A model generated the notes under the pieces. The model ran no database searches, was not told where the DNA came from, and saw nothing but the letters and a program-made list of their open reading frames with translations. Shown in pieces: positions 1 to 5,987 of a stretch of DNA of 8,849 nucleotides (positions within the stretch are counted from its first letter, which is position 1; the number at the start of each line of letters is the position of its first letter). The position numbers and the translations under genes are program-made. Source of the DNA: JALSRY01 sp964428275 (GTDB taxonomy: Bacteria > Planctomycetota > Phycisphaerae > UBA1845 > Fen-1342); NCBI GenBank assembly GCA_964428275.1, contig CAYRXN010000184.1, forward strand, positions 1-8,849, read 5' to 3'.

Positions 1-686
1 GCCGGAAACCAGAAGCGATCGCCGGCGTACATGCCCTCCTCGCCAACACCGGGCGCGGCGTAGTAGGGTGCCACACGGCGCCGGGCGGCGCTGGCACCAT
101 CCCCATCAAAGACCAGCGGCACGAAGGGATGCTCGAGAATGCGGCTCTTGAGCGTCACCGGGTAGAGCACCCACCGCCCGCCGATCTGCACACTGGCCCG
201 GTGCAGGCGCATGTTGAACGCGATGCTCACACCCTCGGCCGGACCGACCGCGTAGTTCGAGCAGGGCAACCCCGCGCTGCGATAGAGCTCCCGCGGACCA
301 GCGGGACACATCAGCGGCTGATGGGCCGGATCGAGCCGCGCCCGATGCACGCCCCCAAGATCCCAGAACTCGTCGATCCGGTAGACCGACTCCTGGAAGT
401 CCTCGACGCGGAAGCCGCGACCGGGCAGGTTCTCGCTCTCGCCCCGGTCCACATGGGCGTCCTCGTCGGCGAACAGCGTGAAGTCGAACGCGACCGTCTT
501 GAGGTTGTTCTTGCACATGAAGCTGCGGGCGGCGGTGCGCACGCGCCCCAGCGCCGCGCTGAGAATCGTCATCAGCACCAGCATGATGCCCACGACGACA
601 AGCAGCTCGATCAGCGTGAACGCGCGCGCCGCCACGGCTCCGCCCGCCTGCGTCGCCCGTTCAGGTTGTGTGCGCTTCGCTCGCAT
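1..686 (-). CDS. Type IV prepilin-like protein, C-terminal part outside the window
   Basis: The 228 visible codons begin at ATG (684-686) and remain open to the left edge, so the C-terminus is missing. Residues 23-35 read FTLIELLVVVGIM, the prepilin signature: a processing site, Glu at +5 of the mature protein (residue 27), and a hydrophobic helix to about residue 47. The leader is long, at 22 residues, and basic. The residue before the cut is Ala22, not the usual Gly. The rest resembles the planctomycete pseudopilin-like proteins with a C-terminal H-X9-DG region, but that motif would lie outside the window. It should be processed by a prepilin peptidase and held in the inner membrane or a pseudopilus; its job is unknown. 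A GGAG (complement of 691-694) lies only 4 bases from the start. The gene follows the dockerin-type gene by 28 bases on the same strand, so the two probably form an operon. Confidence 0.85.
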   Translation of the reverse strand, partial: MRAKRTQPERATQAGGAVAARAFTLIELLVVVGIMLVLMTILSAALGRVRTAARSFMCKNNLKTVAFDFTLFADEDAHVDRGESENLPGRGFRVEDFQESVYRIDEFWDLGGVHRARLDPAHQPLMCPAGPRELYRSAGLPCSNYAVGPAEGVSIAFNMRLHRASVQIGGRWVLYPVTLKSRILEHPFVPLVFDGDGASAARRRVAPYYAAPGVGEEGMYAGDRFWFP

Positions 687-714
687 CCCGCTCCGTCGTT
701 GTGCTGTCAAAGCG

Positions 715-2289
715 TCAGGTTCCCAAACCGTAGTTCGCCAGCAACAGGGCCAGGTCGCCCAGATCGACACAGCCGCTCGCGTCCAGGTCGGCCGCCGGAT
801 CGTAGCCCCCCTGCCCCGCGCACAGCCCGTAGGCCGCCAGCATCACGGCCAGGTCGGCGAGATCCACATCGCCGTCGCCGTCCAGATCCCCCGTCGGGCA
901 CGGGCGGTCGTCGGCATCGACCACGCCGTCGTAATCGCGGTCGAACAGGCTGAAGTTGGGACCGAAGTTGATGAGCTGGACCTCACCGTTGACCACGCCG
1001 TCACCGTCTATCCCCGTGGCGCCGTCCGCGCCGGCCAGGTATGCGTCGAACGCGGCGAGGTCAGCGGCCCCGATGACGCCGTCGCCGTCGTAATCCCCCG
1101 GGACCACGTTGCCGTAGATGTCGGTCCAGGCCAACACGACGTCGAAACCGGCCTGCTGACTGTAGCTGCACGCCACCGCGACGGCGACGCGCCACTGGGC
1201 CGGGTCCAGGTAATCGCCGGCGGACTTGAACTCCCATTGCTCGATGATTGCGAAATCGGGGTCCTGCCGCCACTGGGCCGGTGCGTTGGTCGCGCTGAAG
1301 ACAAGTTCGCCGAGGGCTTCCTCGACACTGTTCTGGTTGCTGGCGTCGCCGTCGTCGTCCTCGACCGACTCGCCGCGCATCGCCGCCGAACCCGCGTTCG
1401 TGAGCGGATAGACGAGCGAAACGGTGGTACGATCCGATCCGGGATCGTGCGCGAACCGCATCGTCACCTCAGCGATGTACTGCCCCTGCAAGCCCGAACA
1501 GCACGCGAAGCTGAAATCTTCATAACCGTGAGCGCGAGGGAAGAACCAGCCATCGAGCGCCCACGTCTCCCCCTCCTCAAAAACCAGGTCTCCGTCGCCG
1601 GCGATCGACGGGTCCACCGCGGTAATGTTCCAACCCAGCAGCTCGAAACCGAAGTCGCTGCCCGTACGTTCCACGTACGGCGGCGTCGTCGTATCGTTGT
1701 CAAAGTCCGCCAGACTCCGCGCGACGCGATCGGAAAAACGCGACTCGCCGGGCACGCCCCCCCACCGGGCCACGTTTCCCGGATACGTGAGTTGCGGCCA
1801 GTCGAGTTCTCCGCCGGTATCTTCGTCACCGTCCAGATCGATCTCGACATAGCCGAAGACCGGATGGGGACCGTAACGGAAGGGATCAAACACGTCTCCG
1901 CAGCATCCCAATGTGCCCGGTGGGTTCACCAGTCCGTCGAACACCAGGTCGATGCGGACGAAGTCCGCCGGTGCGGCCACCCATTGACCGCCGAAGAGGT
2001 CGCTCTGCGCGTCGGCCGGGCTCCACGCGCCGAGCCGAATCTCCGCGATGTCGGGCAGCCTGTGTGCGTTCGGGTCGATCGGACCGTCGGCGCCGAGGTC
2101 GGTACGCCGAACGACGGCGTCGCCGACCGGGTCGACAAGCACGTGCGGCGACTGAGCGCGAACCGGCGCCACCAGCGCCGTCACGCACAACGCCAGGCGC
2201 ACAGCCCGGCCCAGGCACGATGCGCGCGCCCCAACCGTTCGGAAACCGCTCCCGCAGTGCGAAATGACCAGCCGGCCGAAACCTCTCAA
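715..2289 (-). CDS. Secreted protein with C-terminal dockerin-type calcium-binding repeats (TTG start)
   Basis: The protein has 524 residues. I chose TTG at 2287-2289 because a GGAGG lies 9 bases before it and no in-frame ATG fits. The frame stays open upstream to about 2592, but that part is Arg- and Pro-rich and looks non-coding. A signal peptide with a long N-region ends near VRA|QS (residue 45). Residues 50-395 form a beta-rich body, including DLDGDEDTGGELDWPQL (151-167), that I cannot assign to a named family. The C-terminus holds calcium-loop motifs at about 398-420 (GDYDGDGVIGAADLAAF), 450-462 (DRDYDGVVDADDR), 467-488 (DGDGDVDLADLAVMLAAYG) and 500-521 (DLDASGCVDLGDLALLLANYG without its first residues). 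The last two form a dockerin-like pair. Cys464 and Cys490 bracket the third motif. Dockerins normally bind cohesins; no cohesin is recognised here. The partner and the function of the body are unknown. The stop at 715-717 lies 28 bases before the prepilin-like gene. Confidence 0.85.
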   Translation of the reverse strand: MRGFGRLVISHCGSGFRTVGARASCLGRAVRLALCVTALVAPVRAQSPHVLVDPVGDAVVRRTDLGADGPIDPNAHRLPDIAEIRLGAWSPADAQSDLFGGQWVAAPADFVRIDLVFDGLVNPPGTLGCCGDVFDPFRYGPHPVFGYVEIDLDGDEDTGGELDWPQLTYPGNVARWGGVPGESRFSDRVARSLADFDNDTTTPPYVERTGSDFGFELLGWNITAVDPSIAGDGDLVFEEGETWALDGWFFPRAHGYEDFSFACCSGLQGQYIAEVTMRFAHDPGSDRTTVSLVYPLTNAGSAAMRGESVEDDDGDASNQNSVEEALGELVFSATNAPAQWRQDPDFAIIEQWEFKSAGDYLDPAQWRVAVAVACSYSQQAGFDVVLAWTDIYGNVVPGDYDGDGVIGAADLAAFDAYLAGADGATGIDGDGVVNGEVQLINFGPNFSLFDRDYDGVVDADDRPCPTGDLDGDGDVDLADLAVMLAAYGLCAGQGGYDPAADLDASGCVDLGDLALLLANYGLGT

Positions 2290-2298
2290 GGCATCGGT

Positions 2299-2303
2299 CC
2301 TCC
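2299..2303 (-). promoter_or_regulatory. Ribosome binding site that decides the TTG start at 2289
   Basis: The minus strand reads GGAGG at 2303-2299, then 9 bases, then TTG. The gene at 2888 has the same GGAGG with the same 9-base gap to its ATG. An ATG inside the gap is out of frame and meets a stop two codons later, so it cannot be the start. The first residues after the TTG lead into a signal peptide, which supports the choice. Confidence 0.7.
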
Positions 2304-2370
2304 GCCGGCAACCCGTGTTTCGAAAACGCGACCCGCCGATTTGCCGCTGCGGGCCGTCGAACCAGACACA

Positions 2371-2399
2371 AGTATACCCGATTTCCGACGCAACGGCAC
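2371..2399 (-). promoter_or_regulatory. Candidate promoter for the dockerin-type gene at 2289
   Basis: The minus strand contains TATACT (complement of 2371-2376), a five-of-six match to the sigma70 -10 box in an otherwise GC-rich region. Transcription from it would give a leader of about 75 bases before the TTG start. The hexamer at a 17-base spacing (complement of 2394-2399, GTGCCG) is a poor -35 box, so the call rests on the -10 element alone. Confidence 0.4.
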
Positions 2400-2887
2400 C
2401 CAAACTTCTCTCAGACCTCCCCCATTCGCTGACCTGAGGGCGTGGCGGGTCTCCCGCCGCAGCGTGCCTGTGCGACCAACGCCCACGAGACGGACGGCCA
2501 GGACGCGATAGTGGCTGATATTTTAGCCACCTGGCCGCCATCAGCCGCGCCGGCCACCGAGCCGGCGGCCGGGCGACAGCCGGCGCGATCACCGTTACAT
2601 ACTGTCGTTACCTGAGTTACGAGAAACAAGCGCGGAGAGGGGCGGCGTGGCACGCGACTTTCTTATGGAAGCTGCGCCGGAGGTTTGCGCCGCAGGCGCT
2701 CCGGGAGCGTGACCGGCCCGAGGAGCGTTAGGAGGAGAAGGGCGTCCGCGTCGCAACCTGCCGCAAATCGTTGTGCCGGCGCGTGGTTCTCTGCCGGCGA
2801 CAGTCGTTCGAGCTTGGGCACACCTCGCCCGGGATGGTCTCGGGCAGGGTGCCGAGGACACGTTGGCTTAAATGGAGGAAGACGCTC

Positions 2888-4057
2888 ATGATTCGCAGAC
2901 TCATTCCCATCACGGCGGCAGCCCTGCTGCTGCTGACACCGTTGGCTCAGGCGGTCACCATCGACCTGAGCTCGCCCCAGGAGGGAACGACGGTCTATCC
3001 CGGCGACACCGTCTCGATGACCGCCAGCATCACCAACGACACCGACGCCCCCGACATGATCCTCGTCACCGTTTCGTTGACGGCGGACGTTCCGGGTGAT
3101 CCGGTCAGCTTCGAAGGCAGCTTCCGCCTGCCGCTGGATGCCGGCGAAACCGCCGAGCAGACGCTCGAGTTCGACGTGCCGGCCGATCTCCAGGTGCCGG
3201 CCGAGATTCCAGTGACCATCACGGCCACCGCCGTCGGTCAGGAAAGCGGCACCGAGGATTCCGATTCGCTCTCGCTGACCCTGGCCCCGCTGCCCGGCAA
3301 GGACGGCAACGGCATCGACATCGACATGAGTTCGCCGCAGGAAGGCACCACCGTCTACCCCGGCGACACGGTCGAGTTCACGGCGTACATCGCCAACAAC
3401 ATGGACGCCGCCGACCTGATTGTCGTGACCATCACCGCCAGTGCGGACATCCCCGACAACCCCGTCACGTTCGAAGGTGAGTTCCGCGTTCCGCTGGATG
3501 CCGGCGACTCGCTCAGCCAGACGTTCGAGCTGGATGTTCCCGATCTGCCGATCGAAGTGCCCGTGCCGATCACGATCGAAGCCACCGCGGTTGCCGAGAT
3601 CAGCGGCGAGCAGGACAGCGACTCCTTCTCGATCACCTGGGCCCCGGCTCCGGGTCTGAAGGATGGCGAGGGCATCTTCATCGACTTCGCTTCGCCGCAG
3701 GAAGGCACGACCGTGCATCCCGGCGACACGATCGAAATGACCGCCACGCTGGCCAACAACTCGGGCATGGACGACATCGTGGCCGTGGATGTCACGCTGA
3801 CGGCGGACATTCCGGGCGATCCGTTCACCTACGAAGGTTCGTTCCGCATCCCGATGGAGGACGGCCAGGCCGTCACCGAGACGCTCGAGCTGGACATCCC
3901 GGCGGACCTGCCGCTCGAATTCCCCGTGACCGTCACGCTGACCGCGACGGCGACCGGACAGGAAAGCGGCTACACGGACTCCGACTCGATCTCGTTCACG
4001 ATCGCCCCGGCCGGCAAGAAGGTTGGTGGCGCTCAGCTGTTGCGGGTCATCCCGTAA
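2888..4057 (+). CDS. Secreted protein made of three tandem 120-residue Ig-like repeats
   Basis: The protein has 389 residues. The ATG at 2888 follows GGAGG (2874-2878) by 9 bases. A frame open further upstream from 2771 lacks such a site and would bury the signal peptide. The signal peptide MIRRLIPITAAALLLLTPLA ends with the AQA|VT cut near residue 22. The mature protein is three repeats in exact register (residues 23-142, 143-262, 263-382) and a seven-residue tail, QLLRVIP. Each repeat starts with an SPQEGTTVxPGDTxxxTAxI-like strand and later has TADxPGDPxxxEGSFRxP and SDSxSxT. The alternating hydrophobic and Thr/Ser pattern predicts beta-sandwich folds like CARDB, DUF11 or bacterial Ig domains; this is a fold guess, not a family match. 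There is no dockerin repeat, no sortase motif and no cysteine. It lies upstream of a dockerin-type gene on the same strand but a stem-loop separates them. Function is unknown; a structural or binding role outside the cell is plausible. Confidence 0.85.
   Translation: MIRRLIPITAAALLLLTPLAQAVTIDLSSPQEGTTVYPGDTVSMTASITNDTDAPDMILVTVSLTADVPGDPVSFEGSFRLPLDAGETAEQTLEFDVPADLQVPAEIPVTITATAVGQESGTEDSDSLSLTLAPLPGKDGNGIDIDMSSPQEGTTVYPGDTVEFTAYIANNMDAADLIVVTITASADIPDNPVTFEGEFRVPLDAGDSLSQTFELDVPDLPIEVPVPITIEATAVAEISGEQDSDSFSITWAPAPGLKDGEGIFIDFASPQEGTTVHPGDTIEMTATLANNSGMDDIVAVDVTLTADIPGDPFTYEGSFRIPMEDGQAVTETLELDIPADLPLEFPVTVTLTATATGQESGYTDSDSISFTIAPAGKKVGGAQLLRVIP
2954..4033 (+). repeat. Three in-frame tandem repeats of exactly 360 bases
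   Basis: The units are 2954-3313, 3314-3673 and 3674-4033. The same landmarks recur at exactly 360-base steps, for example the CAG of the SPQEG motif at 2978, 3338 and 3698. The units have clearly diverged in sequence, yet all are the same length. Unit 2 lacks one codon near the PADLP position and gains one (the Leu of PGLKDG) about 30 codons later, so the length is restored. Confidence 0.9.
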
Positions 4058-4093
4058 ACCCGTAGCCACACTTGAGCCCGATCCTGGGGATCA

Positions 4094-4130
4094 GGTCTCG
4101 CCCCGACGCTTCGTGCCGACGGGCGAGACC
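4094..4130 (+). terminator. Stem-loop after the triple-repeat gene, probable terminator
   Basis: GGTCTCGCCC (4094-4103) pairs perfectly with GGGCGAGACC (4121-4130), giving a 10-base-pair stem and a 17-base loop, 36 bases after the stop codon. The bases that follow (TCCCCCAGTTTCCC) have only a weak T-run, so it could be a weak terminator or an RNA-stabilising structure between two genes that are otherwise co-oriented and 123 bases apart. Confidence 0.5.
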
Positions 4131-4180
4131 TCCCCCAGTTTCCCGCTCACCCAAAGCATCGCACATCTGGAGGAGAAAGC

Positions 4181-5299
4181 ATGTCAAGGTACAGGATCGG
4201 GGTACTGGCGGCGCTGCTGGTGCTGGCCCAGGCGGGGAGCAGCCGGGCCGCGTTGCAGGTCAACAGTTTCGATATGCAGTTATTCGGGCGGTGGTGGCAC
4301 GTCACCAGCTACTACGTCGCCGACGATCTTCTCGCCTCACCCGGTGACAACGCGTTTCTCAAACCCGAGGGAATCGCGTTCGACAACAACACGTTGTACG
4401 TCAGCGGCGACGCCCGCTCGTTCTATTCCGACAACCGGCTGGCCACCTACCAGGCCCCGCCGGGCGGAATCCTCACCTACAACGGCTACATCGGCCTCAA
4501 CATCGGCGATCCCGACGGCTGGGGTCCGGACGGTCTGGCGTTCAACACCAGCGGCAGCGGCTACGGCTCCGGCGCCAACGAGCTCGTCTCGGTCGAGAAG
4601 GACAACACCGGCCGGGTCGGCGTCATCGACCTCGCGACCGGCGATGTGTCCTCGGTGCAGTCGATCACGGCCGCCGAGGCCCTGGTGTTCGCGGACTCGG
4701 CCAACGAGTTCGGCACGTGCGAAGACGCCGGCGGGCCGGTCACCGTCCGTTACTACGATTCCTCCTTCGCTCCCACGGGCTCTACTGCCACCGTGGCCCC
4801 CGGCACACAGGGCGCGGTGGCGGTGAGTTCCGTGTTCGCCGGCTATCTGGCGGGAGGGGGCGACCCGGGTCCCTGCCTGCTTACCGTCACGAAGGCCAAT
4901 CCGGGCAACGCCGTCAACCTCTACGACCTCGCCGGTAACAGCGTGGTCGGTCAGCAGGACCTGCCCGAAGAGCCCGAGGCCCGCATCCCCATCGGCGGCG
5001 GGTTCTACCTCACCAAGCCGGCGTTCGGCGGCGTCGAAGCCATTACCGCGGACGAGTCGGCCAACCTGATCTACATCGGCGATGCCGACAACTCGATGGT
5101 CCATGTGCTTACGCCCGGAGCGCTCATCGGCGATCTCGACTACGACGGCGACGTGGACCTGGCCGATCTGGCCGTGCTGCTGGCCCATTACGGGCAGACC
5201 AGCGGTGCGGCTTACGAAGACGGCGACCTGGACGGCGACGGCGACGTGGACCTGGCCGATCTGGCCATGATGCTCGCGGTCTACGGTCACAGCGACTGA
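4181..5299 (+). CDS. Secreted beta-propeller-like protein with a C-terminal dockerin pair
   Basis: The protein has 372 residues. The ATG follows GGAGG (4169-4173) by 7 bases. The signal peptide is clear, with a likely SRA|AL cut near residue 23. The body (24-315) has spaced strand motifs such as PEGIAFDNNTLYVSGD (62-77), PDGLAF (116-121), VGVIDLATG (146-154) and VEAITADESANLIYIGDAD (285-303), typical of NHL, SMP-30 or YVTN-like beta-propellers; the blade count is uncertain. Two dockerin-type loops follow, at about 317-338 (DYDGDVDLADLAVLLAHYG) and 347-369 (DGDGDVDLADLAMMLAVYG), with Asp residues at calcium-coordinating places. Unlike the other two dockerin-type proteins here, no Cys flanks these loops; the only Cys residues are 180 and 232. 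No catalytic motif is visible. It probably acts outside the inner membrane through an unseen partner. A very long hairpin follows the stop. Confidence 0.85.
   Translation: MSRYRIGVLAALLVLAQAGSSRAALQVNSFDMQLFGRWWHVTSYYVADDLLASPGDNAFLKPEGIAFDNNTLYVSGDARSFYSDNRLATYQAPPGGILTYNGYIGLNIGDPDGWGPDGLAFNTSGSGYGSGANELVSVEKDNTGRVGVIDLATGDVSSVQSITAAEALVFADSANEFGTCEDAGGPVTVRYYDSSFAPTGSTATVAPGTQGAVAVSSVFAGYLAGGGDPGPCLLTVTKANPGNAVNLYDLAGNSVVGQQDLPEEPEARIPIGGGFYLTKPAFGGVEAITADESANLIYIGDADNSMVHVLTPGALIGDLDYDGDVDLADLAVLLAHYGQTSGAAYEDGDLDGDGDVDLADLAMMLAVYGHSD
5143..5266 (+). repeat. Exact 31-base direct repeat within the dockerin pair
   Basis: The 31 bases at 5143-5173 recur without change at 5236-5266, 93 bases (31 codons) apart and in the same frame. 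They encode the DGDVDLADLA core of both dockerin loops. The identity includes synonymous positions, whereas the flanking bases differ. Confidence 0.85.
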
Positions 5300-5311
5300 T
5301 ACCCGCAACCG

Positions 5312-5374
5312 CCCGGGTTCAGGCGTCACCCGCCCGCCGCAGCGGTGCGGCGGGGAGGGTGGGGCCTGAACGGG
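5312..5374. terminator. Long near-perfect hairpin between convergent genes
   Basis: GTTCAGGC (5317-5324) pairs with GCCTGAAC (5364-5371), CACCC (5327-5331) with GGGTG (5357-5361), and CCCGCCGC (5333-5340) with GCGGCGGG (5347-5354) around a 6-base loop. An outer CCC/GGG adds three pairs after a small bulge. The structure begins 13 bases after the stop at 5299 and lies about 200 bases past the end of the minus-strand gene at 5572, so it could stop transcription from both sides. It has no proper T-run on either strand, so a Rho-independent mechanism is uncertain. The rest of 5300-5571 shows no gene. Confidence 0.55.
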
Positions 5375-5571
5375 CGCGGCGGTTTGCCAATTCGTCCCGG
5401 CGTTGCGATCGAACGACCACGGTGGCGCGGCAACGGGGCTCGACGTGTGGACAACGGGCGGTGCCAACGCCCATCTGCGGGCACGGCCGGCGCAGGAGGG
5501 AGGCGTCGGTCGTGTCCTGCTCCTTGTCCGGCGCTACCTCGCCCGGGATCGACAACGCTGGTCGTGCGGCG

Positions 5572-5979
5572 CTACTGCGGCCACTTGGGCAGGATGAGCC
5601 TGTCGGCCAGGACGGGTTCGGTACCCACGTATGCGCCCACGTTGCGACTCCCGCATTTCGGACAGGCCGGGACCATCGGCATCTGCGGGAATTCGCCGTC
5701 GGCATGGTGTTCAAGCGTCGGGACGAAACAGGCGCCGCAGTCTCGACATACGAGCAAAGGGTAGGCCGCGCGCTGGCCGCACTTCGGACATGGGTACGGC
5801 TTGGGGTCCGTGATCTTCGCATCAACCTCAACGAACTCTCGACACGCCAGGCACGCGCAATTCACACATACCTTGCCGGGCATGCGGGCCTGCGCACTCG
5901 GGCGACTCAAGTAGTAGGCTCCCGCGGCGATCAGCGTGGCGACGGCGATGCCGCCGAGTGTCAGGTTTCGCTTGTCCAT
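5572..5979 (-). CDS. Small membrane-anchored zinc-ribbon protein
   Basis: The protein has 135 residues from ATG at 5977-5979. AGGA lies 6 bases before this start and overlaps the stop codon of the prepilin-like gene upstream, so translation of the two is probably coupled. An upstream in-frame ATG at 6027 would lie inside the prepilin gene and lacks this signal. Residues 6-24 form one membrane helix (LTLGGIAVATLIAAGAYYL) after a short basic start. The rest carries eleven cysteines: CVNCACLAC (38-46), CPKC (64-67), CRDCGAC (78-84) and CPKC (106-109). Paired CxxC knuckles suggest two rubredoxin-like or zinc-ribbon sites. The cysteine part would face the cytoplasm or the periplasm depending on helix orientation, which the sequence does not settle. 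I do not recognise a named family. Its tight link to a prepilin gene suggests a role in making or handling that protein. Confidence 0.85.
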   Translation of the reverse strand: MDKRNLTLGGIAVATLIAAGAYYLSRPSAQARMPGKVCVNCACLACREFVEVDAKITDPKPYPCPKCGQRAAYPLLVCRDCGACFVPTLEHHADGEFPQMPMVPACPKCGSRNVGAYVGTEPVLADRLILPKWPQ

Positions 5980-5987
5980 CAGCGTTC

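Larger units (their letters stand above)
2290..2887. other. Divergent intergenic region, no gene seen
   Basis: This stretch of about 600 bases lies between two divergently transcribed secreted-protein genes and should hold both promoters. Several inverted repeats are visible: GTGGCT (2511-2516) with AGCCAC (2525-2530) around an AT-rich loop; GGCCGCC (2533-2539) with GGCGGCC (2564-2570); and CCGGAG (2677-2682) with CTCCGG (2699-2704), which encloses a shorter CGCC/GGCG stem. A strong SD-like GGAGGAG near 2732 is not followed by a start codon at a usable distance. The open frames here change strand and frame and are rich in Arg, Pro and Ala, so I see no protein gene. I could not pick a convincing promoter for the plus-strand gene at 2888. 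Confidence 0.6.

Noticed and set aside
478..2511. Open frame of 677 codons on the plus strand
   Set aside because: It lies antisense to the dockerin-type and prepilin-like genes. Its product is Val-, Arg- and Ala-rich without domains or signal peptide, and the minus strand has a signal peptide, calcium loops and a prepilin motif.
2290..2592. N-terminal extension of the dockerin-type gene to an ATG at 2592
   Set aside because: It would place about 100 Arg- and Pro-rich residues before the signal peptide and include a likely promoter. The TTG at 2289 has a well-placed GGAGG.
2867..2873. TTAAAT as a -10 box for the gene at 2888
   Set aside because: It directly abuts the GGAGG, so a transcript starting downstream of it would lack the ribosome binding site.
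2685..2891. Small plus-strand frame near the SD-like GGAGGAG at 2732
   Set aside because: No start codon lies at a suitable distance from the SD-like site, and the product is Arg- and Pro-rich and overlaps the true start of the gene at 2888.
2954..4033. Triple repeat as a CRISPR array or mobile-element repeat
   Set aside because: The repeats are 360 bases, diverged, in frame and inside one coding region, so they are protein domain repeats.
2663..4069. Open frame of 468 codons antisense to the triple-repeat gene
   Set aside because: Its apparent repeats mirror the real repeats on the plus strand, which has an SD, a signal peptide and coherent beta-strand motifs.
4337..5467. Open frame of 376 codons antisense to the propeller and dockerin gene
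   Set aside because: It has the same composition shadow and includes the reverse of the dockerin loops as Asp- and Val-rich pseudo-repeats.
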